Translations under genes and position numbers: made by a program
Shown: positions 1 through 10,787 of the stretch, in pieces
How positions within the stretch are numbered: the stretch's first letter is position 1
Layout: each line of letters begins with the position of its first letter
Notes under the pieces: generated by a model
The model's database searches: none
Told to the model about the DNA's origin: nothing
The model's input: the letters and a program-made list of their open reading frames with translations, nothing else
Assembly: GCA_002914845.1 (NCBI GenBank)
Contig: JXTC01000354.1
Coordinates: 145,213-209,212, forward strand
Reading direction: 5' to 3'
Length of the DNA stretch: 64,000 nt
From: Trema orientale
Taxonomy: Eukaryota; Streptophyta; Magnoliopsida; Rosales; Cannabaceae

Positions 1-89
1 TTTATATTCAGTCAATAAATCGATAAGGAGACTTTTTTTTTTCTTTTTTGATAAAAGGAATAAATTCTATACAACCAAATCATTCAGAA

Positions 90-518
90 CAAAAGTTGAA
101 AGAAAAAAGGGACAAAAAAAATCCCTAAAAAACTGAAAAGCAGAAGTTGCCAACATGTGAGCCATCATATTCCCTTCACGAAGAACATGCTGACAAGAAC
201 CACAATTGATTCACGAAAAACATGCTGACAAGAACCACAATTGACTGAAAGAAGCAAATCTTTGATATTTGCTAGAATAAGACTATTAGGAGCCAAAGGA
301 TGGTAATTAGTAATTGCCTGGATTGTGCTCAGAGAGTTACTTTCCACCACTGATAAATACAACCCATTTTGCGCCGTAAAAGAGACCCCTTCCCGGACTG
401 CTAAAATTTCAGCATCATCCACCGAGATCTTACCCACTAAGGTCTTCGAGAAAGCAGCGACAACAACCCCCCAATAATCACGAATGACACCTCCTATGCC
501 AATTCGACCCTCATCCAT
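90..518 (-). pseudogene. RNase H-like domain fragment of a LINE ORF2
   Basis: The minus-strand reading frame has the look of the RNase H-like domain found at the C-terminus of plant LINE ORF2 proteins and in related cellular proteins. It has a GIGGVIRD-type first strand, an acidic AEILAVREG helix and a VESNS segment near the usual catalytic Asp. It has no start codon of its own and is cut at the 5' end. A 35-bp tandem duplication (175-209 and 210-244, one mismatch) shifts the frame near the end. The expected REGN..AH motif can still be read in a second frame after the duplication. It is non-functional. Confidence 0.7.
175..244. repeat. 35-bp tandem duplication in the RNase H remnant
   Basis: Two head-to-tail copies (175-209, 210-244) differ at one base. 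Because 35 is not a multiple of three, the duplication breaks the reading frame of the LINE fragment. Confidence 0.95.
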
Positions 519-530
519 CCCGATAAGGAG

Positions 531-1582
531 GTTTTATATATTTTAATCGAAGTGACATTTGATTGGACATTAAATTTGCCCCAAAATTAGGTTGAAAATT
601 TGAGCTCGTGTGAATAGAACTCATGCATTATTTGTATCAAAGGGAAAATGGATCCATTGTCACTCATTAATGAGGAAAAAAGGGGCTTTAAATGCATGTT
701 AGTACAATGTTATACAAGTGGTGGGAACTGTGGGATATGATAGATTACATGATCAAACTTTCCAGCCAAAAAAAAAATAGTACAATCTGAAGGATACATG
801 GCCTAAAGTGGATGACCCCCTATTCGTTTCACTAACTTAAAATTAATTCAAAGCCCTGTAACAGTTTTTGTGCCTTAACCTTTACTAGGGAAAAAAAACA
901 GAAAAAAAGGGGGAAAAAAGTCCAATTACTATATAGATTCCATAAATAATGTTGCATAATGTTCCGTATTGTGGTGGATGTGTAGGTTTAATTAGCTCAA
1001 TTATGGCTTTGGTTAATTTGCTGGCTCTACTAGTATACTGTATATGTTTAATTGTGTCCAAGCAGATTTTTCTTATATTGAAGTACTAACACTTGTTTTA
1101 TATCAATATTACGACTACAACGACTACCAAGATGTCTCAAACTAGGTCTTAGTTTGCGTTTAACATTTGAAAAGGCCCATCTCCTACTAGAAACTGTTGG
1201 ACCTATTCTCTTTAAAGAAACAGTTGGACTTGGACCTATTTCTTAGCAAAAACAGTTGGACCATTTAATGCTTTTTGCCTTTTTCGGTCATTTTGCATCG
1301 GCCAACCCAAATTGATGGTGGACATTAATACGCAGTACTAGTGCATAAATTGAACTTAAATGGCTTGATAATAACTAATAATAACTACGAACAGTTGGAC
1401 TTTTAATTCTAATTTCTACTTATATGGTCAACTTAAGTCCATTAATTCCACCCGCGTGGTGCTATTAAGCATCCCATAACTTAAGCTAAGTGCTAGTTAA
1501 ACATATAAAAAGTAGCAATATTAATGGTTATCCATCTAAAGCCTTTTCACAAATTTTGTTTCCACGAATGTTAAACAGATGA
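531..1582. other. Non-coding AT-rich stretch
   Basis: No credible coding region, RNA gene or repeat boundary was seen. The position suggests it is part of the large second intron of the ketoacyl-CoA synthase gene, but the downstream exon is outside the window. Confidence 0.5.
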
Positions 1583-1784
1583 TTTATTTATGAATAATAC
1601 TATAGGACACCAGTGGTGCCCAGCACCACAATGATGTGTCAGTTTGTTACTGGCTAATCATAATTATAATTTAAGTGGAGCCCATGTGGGACCCAGTTTG
1701 TTAATTAAATCATCCAGTGACAAACAGACATGTCACTGTGGTGCTGGGCACCACTGGTGCCTCATAGTATTGCTCTTTATTTAT
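1583..1784. mobile_element. Mutator-like MITE with 9-bp target-site duplication
   Basis: A 184-bp element at 1592-1775 is flanked by the 9-bp direct repeat TTTATTTAT (1583-1591 and 1776-1784). Its ends are inverted repeats of about 49 bp that share CACCAGTGGTGCCCAGCACC, with scattered mismatches nearer the tips (GAATAATACTAT against GAGCAATACTAT). It has no coding capacity. A 9-bp duplication with long inverted repeats beginning with G is typical of non-autonomous Mutator-like elements. The flank is AT-rich, so some chance contribution to the 9-bp match cannot be excluded. Confidence 0.8.
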
Positions 1785-2037
1785 TTATTTTTTTTGTAAT
1801 TTAATGTTTTGAACAGACTTTATCAATCCACTTCTTTTTTTTTTTTATATATTATATCGATTGAATCCTATGTTCATCTTAAATTTATGATGGTATTAAA
1901 ATTTTTATGATGCATCAGTACTTCATTAGTTCGACGTGACGTGAAAATTGAATAAGAGATTACATGTTTTAGTTTCAAATGATCACGTCTAAGCACATAA
2001 AAATATCATAATCAAATATGCAAATCAAATTAATTAC

Positions 2038-3687
2038 CTGAAGCTACGATCGTCAGCGCCCTTGTGCGTTCTAACAATGTGTTCAAGGCGGTACTTGGCG
2101 CGGTGGTAGTCTCGGCGGCGATTGGATAGGAGCAAGGCGGAGCAACCCATGCGGAAGAAACAGTTAGGGATAAGCATGGAGCGGTCCTTCCCGGGGTACC
2201 AATTGTATCCCACCATCTCAGTGCTCACAACAACGGCATAGTTATTGGGATTGGCCTGAAGCATGTCCCTAGCCAGATCAACGGCTATGATCCCTGCGCT
2301 GCATCCCATTCCACCAAGGTTGTAGCTGAGGATGTTGCCCCTCATCTTGTAGTGGTTTATGATCATTGCCGAAAGGGAAGGCGTTGGGTTGAATATGCTG
2401 CAGTTCACCACAAGTACCCCAACGTCCTTGGGGCGGACCCGGGTCTTCTCGAACAGCTCGTCCAAGGCTCCGAACATCACCGCGGAAGCCTCGGCGCGGC
2501 CTTCTTTCATGGTGGCCGTGTTCTCGGTCGACATGATCACAGATTTCGGGATGTACGTCTCGTCGCCGAGCCCGGACGAGTTGAGGATTTTCTTCTGGAA
2601 TTCGAGGCTTTCTTCGTCGAATTTGCCCGATTTTCTTGCCAGTTCTATGAACTCTTCCTTGGATACCTGCAGTTTCAATGAAATGTTCTATAAATATTTC
2701 TTATTATATAGAAAGTTTTAAATGCTTTCCTCTGTTTATGTTGCATGTACTCCTTTTGGCTTCCTTGATATTGTCACTATTTAGTTCTTTACTCCTTTTT
2801 TTTTTTTACGTTAATGAATTCAACGATTTATTAATTATGCAAATTCTGTAAGGGTTGAAAAAGAGTAGGAAAAAGAAAAAGCTTTGATGTTGGAAATTAT
2901 TTTACTTACTGAACAAAATAAGTATATTGACGGAAAAAAACATTTATTCAAAGAATAAGAACAGATCAATTAAACTCACCTGAAGTCGATAAATGTGTAC
3001 AGAAGATTTCTTTCTAGTATTGTTCCCAAGCAACTCAAAAAGCAAACTACACCTAATTCAGAAAATAACTTGTCGTCGCGGAGCTTAAAAAAATATATAC
3101 CAAAGCGTTTGTAACTTCTTTTCATTAACATCCACGTACGTACTATTATAAAGCTACCTTGCTACCTATAGTCAAATCATATTCAATATACATATATAAA
3201 TAGATAGATATTATTAATATGTCAATAGCAGTTACTGTCTACATATATGCATATATGTATATATTAATATTTTTACCTTTAGATCATCAGTAGGCTGATA
3301 ACAAGCATAATCGACAAGGTAGATGGAGCGAGGGCGTGACATGAAATATACGGACAAGGTGAAAACAAAGACACCAAAGAAACCAAGCACGGTGGCCAAA
3401 TCATAACGAGCGTCTTCCCAGAGCTTCTTCCAAAGCTCCTCTTTGCTTAGACTCCCCACTTCGGCACTGAACACCAAAACCAGGACCGGAATAGTGGCCA
3501 AGTATATGCCGTGGTTTATGAGGTAGTGGTACCCAAGTTTCACGTACTTGAGGTTCACAGAGTGGAGGAAGTCCGGCAACCGGCGCCGGACTCTGACAGA
3601 GAACGTCGGAGACCCGGCATTGGGACCCGAAGACTCGATCCCACGGTTGACAATCTCTGTGGATAAGAGATCTCTTTCGTTTGCCAT
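2038..3687 (-). CDS. 3-ketoacyl-CoA synthase, exons 1-2 (3' part outside window)
   Basis: This condensing enzyme of the endoplasmic reticulum elongates very-long-chain acyl-CoA with malonyl-CoA, for cuticular wax, suberin, sphingolipid or seed lipid. Exon 1 is 3277-3687 (ATG at 3687, 137 codons, donor AAG|GTAAAA). The intron is 2667-3276. Exon 2 is 2038-2666 (acceptor CTGCAG|GTATCC, donor TTCAG|GTAATT). Exon 1 carries the conserved [10 protein letters not shown] segment and two hydrophobic spans (about residues 62-80 and 98-115), as in the two N-terminal membrane anchors of the family. Exon 2 holds the FAE1/CUT1 core, with the active-site Cys in GGMGCSAG (about residue 259) and the [12 protein letters not shown] segment just before the last intron. 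About 347 of the usual 480-530 residues are present. The exon with the catalytic His and Asn was not found down to base 1. So the second intron exceeds 2 kb or the gene is truncated. I cannot assign the paralogue. Confidence 0.93.
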
Positions 3688-3803
3688 ATAGGATTGGTAA
3701 TGTACAGTATCAATTAATTGACTACTGAAACTAGGTTTGAGGAGAAGAGAGATGAGTCAAGGGCTCAAATGGGTTGTGTTGTGCTGTGGTTTTGGGAGTA
3801 TTT

Positions 3804-3812
3804 GTATATATG
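3804..3812 (-). promoter_or_regulatory. Possible TATA box of the ketoacyl-CoA synthase gene
   Basis: On the minus strand CATATATAC lies about 120 bp upstream of the ATG, a plausible distance for a plant core promoter. Position and composition are the only support. Confidence 0.4.
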
Positions 3813-4122
3813 GTGAGAAAAGGGGGGTGGTGGGTGGGAAAATAGTTAATGCTGACACCAACCTGATGAGGATCTGGTTGGGAAGCTTTTAACTGCTTTA
3901 AATTCTCCATTCAATGAAAGTGGCTACTCCAAATTATGTTACATTAATTAATCATACATCATCACGGTTAATCAAAAGGCTAGCTATATATATATAGCTA
4001 TATATGGTCGGGTAAGAGGCGCGCGAGTTTACTGAAATGGTACTACAATTACGACTTATCGAGTAAAAATCTACGACTTAAACTCGACTTTAATCGACGG
4101 TATCCCCTTAGAATTGCTCTAG

Positions 4123-4152
4123 TTTATTATTATTATTATTATTATTATTATT
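4123..4152. repeat. (TTA)n microsatellite
   Basis: About ten uninterrupted TTA/ATT triplets run through this stretch. Confidence 0.95.
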
Positions 4153-4186
4153 TCTGGAGATAATATATGTTGCACAATTTGGTACT

Positions 4187-4392
4187 AATTACCACCAACA
4201 TGTTGTCAACTGGGGTTAGCTTAGTTGGTCCAAGGTTTGAGGGTTGTGTGTGTGTTTGGGGGGTCAGGGGTTCAAACCTTGATAGTGTGTGTGTGCCATT
4301 TTTCTTTAATTTGTAGTAAGTGGTGGTCATTAACTAGTTAAGCCCCACTTTTAAAACAAAAAAAAAAAAAAAAAAATTACCACCAACATGTT
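4187..4392 (+). mobile_element. tRNA-derived SINE with target-site duplication
   Basis: The 18-bp direct repeat AATTACCACCAACATGTT at 4187-4204 and 4375-4392 is perfect and flanks a 170-bp insertion (4205-4374). The head carries an A-box-like segment (TTAGCTTAGTTGG, about 4215-4227) and a B-box-like segment (GGTTCAAACC, about 4269-4278), the internal RNA polymerase III promoter of tRNA-derived SINEs. The 3' end is a run of about 19 A. The intact duplication suggests a fairly young insertion. The family could not be named. Confidence 0.9.
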
Positions 4393-5315
4393 AATAGAAA
4401 GTGAACTTATATATACCCTGTAAATTTACAGATGTTCTCGTACGTATCTTTATTAGTTCGTGGTGGTGTTTTATAATATTTTTATTTTATCCTTTTTTTT
4501 AAGTGAAAATAGAAGTATTAACTGAGTAATTAATCAATTAGTTGACTCTTCAGATTCGTGCATATGTTTGTATATGTGTGTCCGAGAGACTAGAGAGAGC
4601 GTCACACTTTTGTTGGCTTTCTCGTGAATATTAAAGAGTCAAAACAAGTAGACATAACGGGTAGTTGACGGGCATGTCCCAAAAGCTGCTCAGCTGACCT
4701 ATGCTTAATTGTTCTATAGTTGAGCTATCTCGATCGCATACCTCATCTTTCTTAGTTTCGGCTATACGTGTTAAATGTATTTGCATCCCATATAATATAA
4801 TATAATATAGTGTAGTATAGTATAATATACCACGTACGTATACACGTATCCTGGTTATGTTTCGTTGTGTCATGTGTAAATAAATCACGTACTCGATACG
4901 ACCTACCATCTAATTAATATTATGTCGTTTACAACTATTCCCGAGGTCTCTTTCTTATCCTAAATAATCTTTATCTATTTAATTCAATATATCCTAACTT
5001 GGTTAACTGAGACCTTCAACCAATATTGTCAAAGTGGGAATGATCAGAAAGAGAGATCGATTTGAAGTATGCAGTGACGTCACTGATGTGGCTCAAAAGC
5101 TTTTTAGGGATCTCTTTCACTATTTTTGTTCATCAAGCTGAATTAATGGAGGCTGTGAGTCGACGGGAACCATAAATTTGGTAATTATTCTTTCACGGTG
5201 TAATAAACGCACCGTTCAGTAATATAAAGGATATCAAGAACTCATCAACAAAAAATACTTATCAGAATCTAATTAGCACACCCAAAGACGAATTACACAT
5301 ATATAGTCCAGTTAC
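4393..5315. other. Non-coding AT-rich stretch
   Basis: It contains short TATAG/TATAA repeats near 4795-4830 and no supported gene. Confidence 0.5.
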
Positions 5316-5320
5316 TGATA

Positions 5321-5877
5321 TGATGCGGTGCTAAAAGGAGCAGAATTTATGGACAAATGGGATCGACGTAGATGAAAATAAAGTAATTTTCAGATTTTCT
5401 GGAGAATTTTCGAAATGTCCGTTTTCGATGAATTTGGTGTCAAATTTGGCTAGAATCGGCCCAATAAACGAAAATCAGTGGCAAAGCCACTGTGCTATGA
5501 CCTTTTTTGGGCAAATTCGATTATTTAGACCTTCGAAAATGCAATTTCTCGTTTTCTGGAATTTTTCTATTTTTTGGATTATCTTTAATAAATAAATTTA
5601 GAATTCAAATCCGATAGTTACGGATTGATACTCGATATTAGGCATTTTATTTTTCTTTTTTCAAAAAATAAGATATTGTTATCTTTTATTTGAATATTTT
5701 ATTTAGGTTTTATTTAAGAGTTGTAAGCCAAGATGGCAGATTAGTTTTTGTTGGAAATAAAATTATCCTGAGTATTTTCACTCAATTCTCTCTCTTTTTC
5801 GGTGTTCGTGAGTGAATCAACGAGTTTGAGTATTTGCCGAGTATTTTCCGTCTTCTCTAGAAGCTTCCGCTACGTCA
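5321..5877 (+). repeat. 5' LTR of gypsy element 1
   Basis: A 557-bp repeat starting TG and ending CA, matched at 10236-10782. It holds a small internal insertion (near 5480-5510) relative to the 3' LTR. Confidence 0.93.
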
Positions 5878-5879
5878 GT

Positions 5880-5892
5880 TGGTACCAGAGAT
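5880..5892 (+). promoter_or_regulatory. Primer-binding site of gypsy element 1
   Basis: TGGTACCAGAG starts 2 bases after the 5' LTR. It resembles TGGTATCAGAG, complementary to the 3' end of initiator methionine tRNA, the usual primer of plant Ty3/gypsy elements. Confidence 0.75.
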
Positions 5893-6686
5893 AGGTTCGT
5901 TCTTATGCCATACCGCCAAGGAGATGACCAGAAGTTCGTGATGCCACGTTAAAGAAGGTGAATAGACGTGATGAGATCGCACAATTGCATCAACAGGTGG
6001 AGATACTGACGCAACAGATGGCTGGACTTCTTCTGTAATAACATGGGCCAGCAGACCAATTCCATGAGGAGTTCTAAGAAGAGAACCCATTTGCCCCACT
6101 AGATCAACCAGCAGATCTGCCAATTCGAAGGAGAGCAGGAGGACATGAAGAAAATAGGCGTTGGGAGTCAGGATTCAAGACTGATATTCCTGAATTTCAC
6201 GGTGGATTACAACCTGAAGAGTTTTTGGATTGGACGACTGCAGCGGAAGAGATCCTAGAATTAAAAGAGGTTCCGAGGGATAAACGTGTACCTCTCGTTG
6301 CAACACGATTTCGTCGACGAGCAGCGGCGTGGTGGCAACAAACCAAAGTGACGAGGACCCGAGTCGGAAAAGCCAAGATTACGTCTTGGGACAAATTAAA
6401 GAAGCATATGAGAACCGTGTTTTACCTCATAATTATGTACGGACAATGTACCAGCGATTGTAGAATTTGTGTCAAGGTATAAAGTCTGTTACTGACTATA
6501 CTACGGAGTTCTATATGCTGATCAAGAGGAATGATGTCATGGAGACCGAGGAGCAGTTGGTATCTCATTATGTGGGTGGCTTATAACCCCAGATTCAAGA
6601 TATCCTTAATATGTTTGATCCTTTGATGGTGTTCGAAGTGCATCAGCAGGCATTACAGATTGAAAAGCAACAATCCCGATGAAGTA
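5890..6686 (+). pseudogene. gag pseudogene of gypsy element 1
   Basis: The region encodes a retrotransposon Gag core. A frame through 6180-6410 reads IPEFHGGLQPEEFLDW and the typical RRAAAWWQQTK helix. A frameshift near 6410, then stops before the downstream frame at 6689, break the protein. No intact start codon is convincing. Confidence 0.8.
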
Positions 6687-6688
6687 TA

Positions 6689-7636
6689 TTGGGAGGTTCT
6701 ACCAATAACCAACAGCAGTCATTGACAGAATCTAATAGCTCTACACAAGTGGGTCCTGTCAAACCGAACACCAATCAGCAACCGACGGCACGCTCGAGTG
6801 GAGGACTACGTTGTTTCGGCTGTGGTGGGATAGGCCATAGGCAATCTGATTGTCCCAAGAATCCACGTAAGGGGCTTTCTGTCGATGAAATATACGATGA
6901 AAGTGATGGCGAGCCCATCTATGATAGTGAGGTGATTGAGGATTCGGTGAAAAATGAAGAACATATGACGGGAGATGTTGGGCCAGTGTTGGTGGTGCGA
7001 AGGAACTACCTAACATCATATGAGAATGACGATGAATGGTTGCACAACAATATCTTCCAGTCTATGTGTACTATTAGAGGGAAGGTATGTAGATTCATCA
7101 TTGATTCTGGAATTTGCGAGAATATGGTGGCCGAAGAAGTAGTTAAGAAACTAGAGGTGCCAACACAAAAGCATCCCAAACTATATAAACTGGCTTGGCT
7201 AAAAAAAAGTACGGACGTCACGGTATCTCAGCGTGCTTTAATAAGTTTTTCTATTAGAGTTACATATAAGGATGAGATTCTTTATGATGTGGTTAGTATA
7301 GACGCGTGCCATCTATTGTTGGGTAGGCCTTGGCAGTTTAATCGTCACTCGGTACATGACGGGCGTACTAACACGTATAGCTTTATGTTTGGAGAAAAGA
7401 AGATTGCGTTATTACCCGGTAAAACTACTAATACACCTACAATGACTGGGGATAGTACTAATCTGTTGACCCAAGCAAAATTCGAGTCGAAGATGGTGGA
7501 TTCTGGAGTAGTGTTCATATTGGTGGGTAAATTTATTGAGACCGGACTTGCAATTCTGAATTGGATACGGACGTTGATTGAGGAGTTCCAAGATGTGTTC
7601 CCCAGAGAATTACCAGATGGGTTGCCGCCGTTATGA
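6689..7636 (+). pseudogene. gag zinc knuckle and protease region of gypsy element 1
   Basis: A 315-codon frame contains a CCHC knuckle at about residues 42-55 (CFGCGGIGHRQSDC), an acidic linker, and an aspartic protease-like segment (FIIDSGICENMV, about residue 137). There DSG keeps the catalytic motif but the following residues differ from the usual DSGAS/T. It ends upstream of the reverse transcriptase frame with a stop at 7634-7636. Confidence 0.85.
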
Positions 7637-7639
7637 AAT

Positions 7640-8940
7640 ATCCAGCGCCAAATTGACTTGATGCCATACGCTACTTCACCTAATAGGGCGCATTACAGAA
7701 TGAGCCCCAGCGAACATGAGGAGTTGCGTAGGCAAGTCGAAGGACTTTTGGCAAAGGGGCATATTTGGGAGAGTCTTAGTCTTTGCACTGCCCCTGTCTT
7801 GCTTATGCTGAAGAAAGATGGTACCTGGCGAATGTGTACAGATAGTCGCACAATAAACAAGATCACAGTACGCTACCGCTTTCCCATTCCTTGTTTGGAT
7901 GACTTGCTTGATCAACTTAGCAGCGCGAGTATATTCAGTAAGCTAGATTTGAAGAGCGGCTATCACCAGATTCGTATTCGTCCCGGCAACGAATGGAAAA
8001 CAGCTTTCAAGACAAGAGAGGAACTTTATGAGTGGTTGGTTATGCCGTTTGGGCTGTCCAATGCACCGAGTACTGCCATTTGGGCTGTCCAATGCACCGA
8101 GTACCTTTATACGTGTCATAAACCAAGCTCTTCGCCCGTTCATTGGTAAATTCGTTGTAGTATATTTTGATGATATTCTGGTTTACAGTACTAACCCCGA
8201 TGATCATGTGCAACATCTTCGGGAGAATCTTTCGGTCCTTCGCAAAGACAAGTTTTATGCCGCTATAAACAAGTGTGCCTTCCTGACGAATCATATCGTA
8301 TTTCTAGGATATATTGTAACAAAGGATGGACTAGCAGTAGATTCTGTGAAAGTAGAGGCGGTAAACCAATGGCCTCAGCCAACATCAATTACAAAAGTGC
8401 GTAGTTTTCATGGCCTTGCTTCTTTTTATAGGAGGTTCATACCACATTTCAGTAGCATAATGATGCCTATTACAGATTGTATTAAGACTGGGAGACTCTA
8501 TTGGAGTCAGAAGAATCCTTTCAGTTGATTAAGTAGAAGTTGACTTCCGCTCCTATTCTCGTGCTACTAGACTTTACTCAACCCTTTGAATTATATTGCG
8601 ATGCCCCGAATGTCGGTATTGGTGCAGTTCTTAGCCAAAATGGTCGTTCAGTGGCTTATTACAGTGAGAAACTTTCAGGCCCAAAGTCTCGCTACAATAC
8701 CTATGACGTGGAGTTTTATGCTATAGTCCAGGCTATCTGACATTGGCCCCACTACTTATTCCAGAAGGAGTTCATTTTATACACCGATCACGATGCTCTA
8801 AAACACCTTGGTACTCAAGATAAGGTGTCCGCTCGACATGCCACATGGATTGCATACCTTCAGTAATTTACTTTTGTGATCAAGCACAAGGTCGGTGCTT
8901 TGAATAAAGTGGCCAATGCGTTGAGTCGGCGACAACTTCT
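7640..8940 (+). pseudogene. Reverse transcriptase and RNase H of gypsy element 1
   Basis: Reverse transcriptase motifs are clear: [41 protein letters not shown] and the catalytic YFDDIL. A 31-bp tandem duplication (8043-8073 and 8074-8104) inside the MPFGLSNAP motif shifts the frame, so the palm is split between two frames (7658-8149 and 8028-8528). RNase H follows from about 8530 (FELYCDAPNVGIGAVL, then YTDHDALKHL) and is interrupted by stops near 8525, 8740 and 8865. Confidence 0.9.
8043..8104. repeat. 31-bp tandem duplication in the reverse transcriptase
   Basis: Copies at 8043-8073 and 8074-8104 differ at one base. The event adds 31 bases and breaks the frame between the fingers and the catalytic YFDD motif. 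Confidence 0.95.
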
Positions 8941-8959
8941 CTTGACAGAATTACGGGTT

Positions 8960-9943
8960 GAGGTACTGGGCTTTGAGACTCTTTGTGATTTATATGCTAC
9001 TGACCCTTATTTTTCAGTGATTGTCTAGCAGCTGCAAGAGGGAGTCTATTCGGAGTTTCTGTGGGTTGATAATTTCCTTTTTAAAGGAAATCAATTGTAT
9101 ATTCCTAACAGTAGTCTACACCTTAAGATTATTCAAGAGTTACATAATGAAGGTCATATGGGCCGTGATCGTACATTGCAGCTTATTGCCGCTTCTTATT
9201 ATTGGCCAACGATGCGAATGGAGGTGAGCAAATTCGTAAAGCAATGTCGCACGTGTCATCTCTCTAAAGGAAAAGCTATAAATGCTGGTTTGTATCTACC
9301 ACTACCTATTCCAACCCGACCTTGGACTGATGTGAGCATGGACTTTGTTTTGGGCCTTCTTCAGACTCAATGTGGCTATGATTCTATATTTGTAATGGTT
9401 GACCATTTTTCAAAAATGGTCCATTTCATTCCTTGCAAAAAGATGACCGATGCAGTCAACGTAGCCTTGTTGTACTTTCGGGAAGTTTATCGGTTACATG
9501 GACTTCCTACGTCTATTGTATCTGATCGAGACACTCGTTTCCTTAGCCACTTTTGGCGAAGTTTTTGGCATTTAGTGAACGTGCGGTTGGATTTTAGTAG
9601 TACCTACCATTCCCAAATAGATGGTCAGACTGAAGTTGTCAACCGTTCCTTGGGAGACTTGCTACGTTGTTTGGTTGGTGAGTCAATCAAATCCTGGGAT
9701 CAAAAGTTGTGCCAAGCAGAGTTTGCTCATAACCATGCAGTCAACCGGAGCACGAATTTTAGCCCTTTTCAAGTGGTGTATGGTGTTGTTCCTTATTGTC
9801 CTCTTGATTTGACCTCAGTTTCTAATCAGTTACGAGTGCATGGTAAGGCTAGTGATTTTGTCGAGCAACTGCAACACGTTCACAAGCGGACTCATGAACA
9901 TCTACAGTCCGCCCAGCTAAGTATAAGCAAGTTGCTGACCTGA
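8960..9943 (+). pseudogene. Integrase of gypsy element 1
   Basis: The frame at 9095-9943 has the HHCC zinc-binding N-terminus (LHNEGHMGRD ... CRTCHLSKG) and the DDE core, with Asp in VSMDFVLGL, Asp in IVSDRDTRF and Glu in DGQTEVVNR. It is the best-preserved part of the element. A stop at 9941-9943 and a frame change separate it from the C-terminal segment. Confidence 0.9.
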
Positions 9944-9954
9944 AAAGACGACAT

Positions 9955-10296
9955 GTGGAATTCGAGGTGGGAGATTTTGTGTGGGCAGTGCTGACAAAAG
10001 ATCGTATCCTAGCTCACGAGTATAATAAACTTGCTGCCAAGAAGATTGGCCCGTTGGAGATTATAGAGAAGATTAATCCAAATGCATATCGATTGAAGCT
10101 TCCCAGCCATATCCGCACTTCTGACATATTCAATGTCAAATATCTTACGCCGTTTTGTGGGGACAACTCTGATGATGATGATGATACTCTTCCTCGTCCA
10201 AATTCGAGGACGAATTTTTTCCAGCCAGGGGAGAATGATGCGGTGCTAAAAGGACCAGAATTTATGGACAAGTGGGATCGGCGTAGACGAAAATAA
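9955..10296 (+). pseudogene. Integrase C-terminal segment running into the 3' LTR
   Basis: The 113-codon frame shows the GDFVWA / KKIGPLEIIEKINPNAYRL segment typical of integrase C-termini, then a run of Asp and the NSRTNFFQPGENDA tail. It crosses the LTR border at 10236 and continues for 20 codons inside the LTR. Confidence 0.8.
10225..10235 (+). other. Polypurine tract of gypsy element 1
   Basis: A purine-rich stretch (AGGGGAGAA) lies directly before the TG of the 3' LTR, where plus-strand priming is expected. Confidence 0.7.
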
Positions 10297-10782
10297 AGTA
10301 ATTTTCAGATTTTCGGGGGAAATTTTGGAATATCCATTTTCGATGAATTTGATATCAAATTTGGGTGGAATTAGCCAATAAACGAAAGTCAGTGGCTTTT
10401 TTCTGGAAAATGAAAAAATTCGATCATTTAGACCTCCGAAAATGAAATTTCTCATTTTCTGGAATTTTTCTGTTTTTTGGATTATCTTTAGTAAATAAAT
10501 TTAGAATTCAAATCCTATAATTATGGAATGACCCTAGATATTAGACCTTTTATTTCTTTTTTTTTTCAAAAGCTAAGATATTGTTATCTTTTATTCGAAT
10601 ATTTTATTTAGGCTTTATTTAAGAGTTGTAAGCCGAGATGGCAGATCAGTTTTTGTTAGAAATAAAATTATCCTGAGTATTTTTACTCAATTCTCTCTCT
10701 TTCTCGGTATTCGTGAGTAAATCAACGAGTTTGAGTATTTGCCGAGTATTTTCCGTCTTCCCTAGAAGCTTTCGCTACGTCA
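10236..10782 (+). repeat. 3' LTR of gypsy element 1
   Basis: A 547-bp repeat matching 5321-5877, starting TGATGCGG and ending CGTCA, followed directly by the TGATA target duplication. Confidence 0.93.
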
Positions 10783-10787
10783 TGATA

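Larger units (their letters stand above)
21..530 (-). mobile_element. 5'-truncated LINE remnant with target-site duplication
   Basis: A 10-bp direct repeat, CGATAAGGAG, lies at 21-30 and 521-530 and flanks an insertion at 31-520. Read on the minus strand the insertion begins inside an RNase H-like coding region and ends in an A-rich tail (the T-rich tract at about 33-50). Truncation at the 5' end, a tail and a target-site duplication are what target-primed reverse transcription of plant L1-type LINEs leaves. If the neighbouring ketoacyl-CoA synthase gene continues past the left edge, this insertion lies in its second intron. Confidence 0.75.
5316..10787 (+). mobile_element. Complete but inactive Ty3/gypsy retrotransposon (element 1)
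   Basis: The element runs from 5321 to 10782 and is flanked by the 5-bp duplication TGATA (5316-5320 and 10783-10787). Both LTRs begin TGATGCGGTGC and end CTACGTCA. The internal order is gag with a CCHC knuckle, protease, reverse transcriptase, RNase H, integrase: the Ty3/gypsy order. Every coding block is broken by stops or frameshifts, and the LTRs differ by many substitutions and indels, so it is an old, dead insertion. The C-terminal reading frame (FEVGDFVWA... then NSRTNFFQPGENDA) and its overlap with the 3' LTR recall CRM-type chromoviruses; I hold that clade call loosely. Confidence 0.93.

Noticed and set aside
2352..2721. Plus-strand open frames over the ketoacyl-CoA synthase exon
   Set aside because: They are antisense shadows of exon 2, whose minus-strand protein is clearly conserved.
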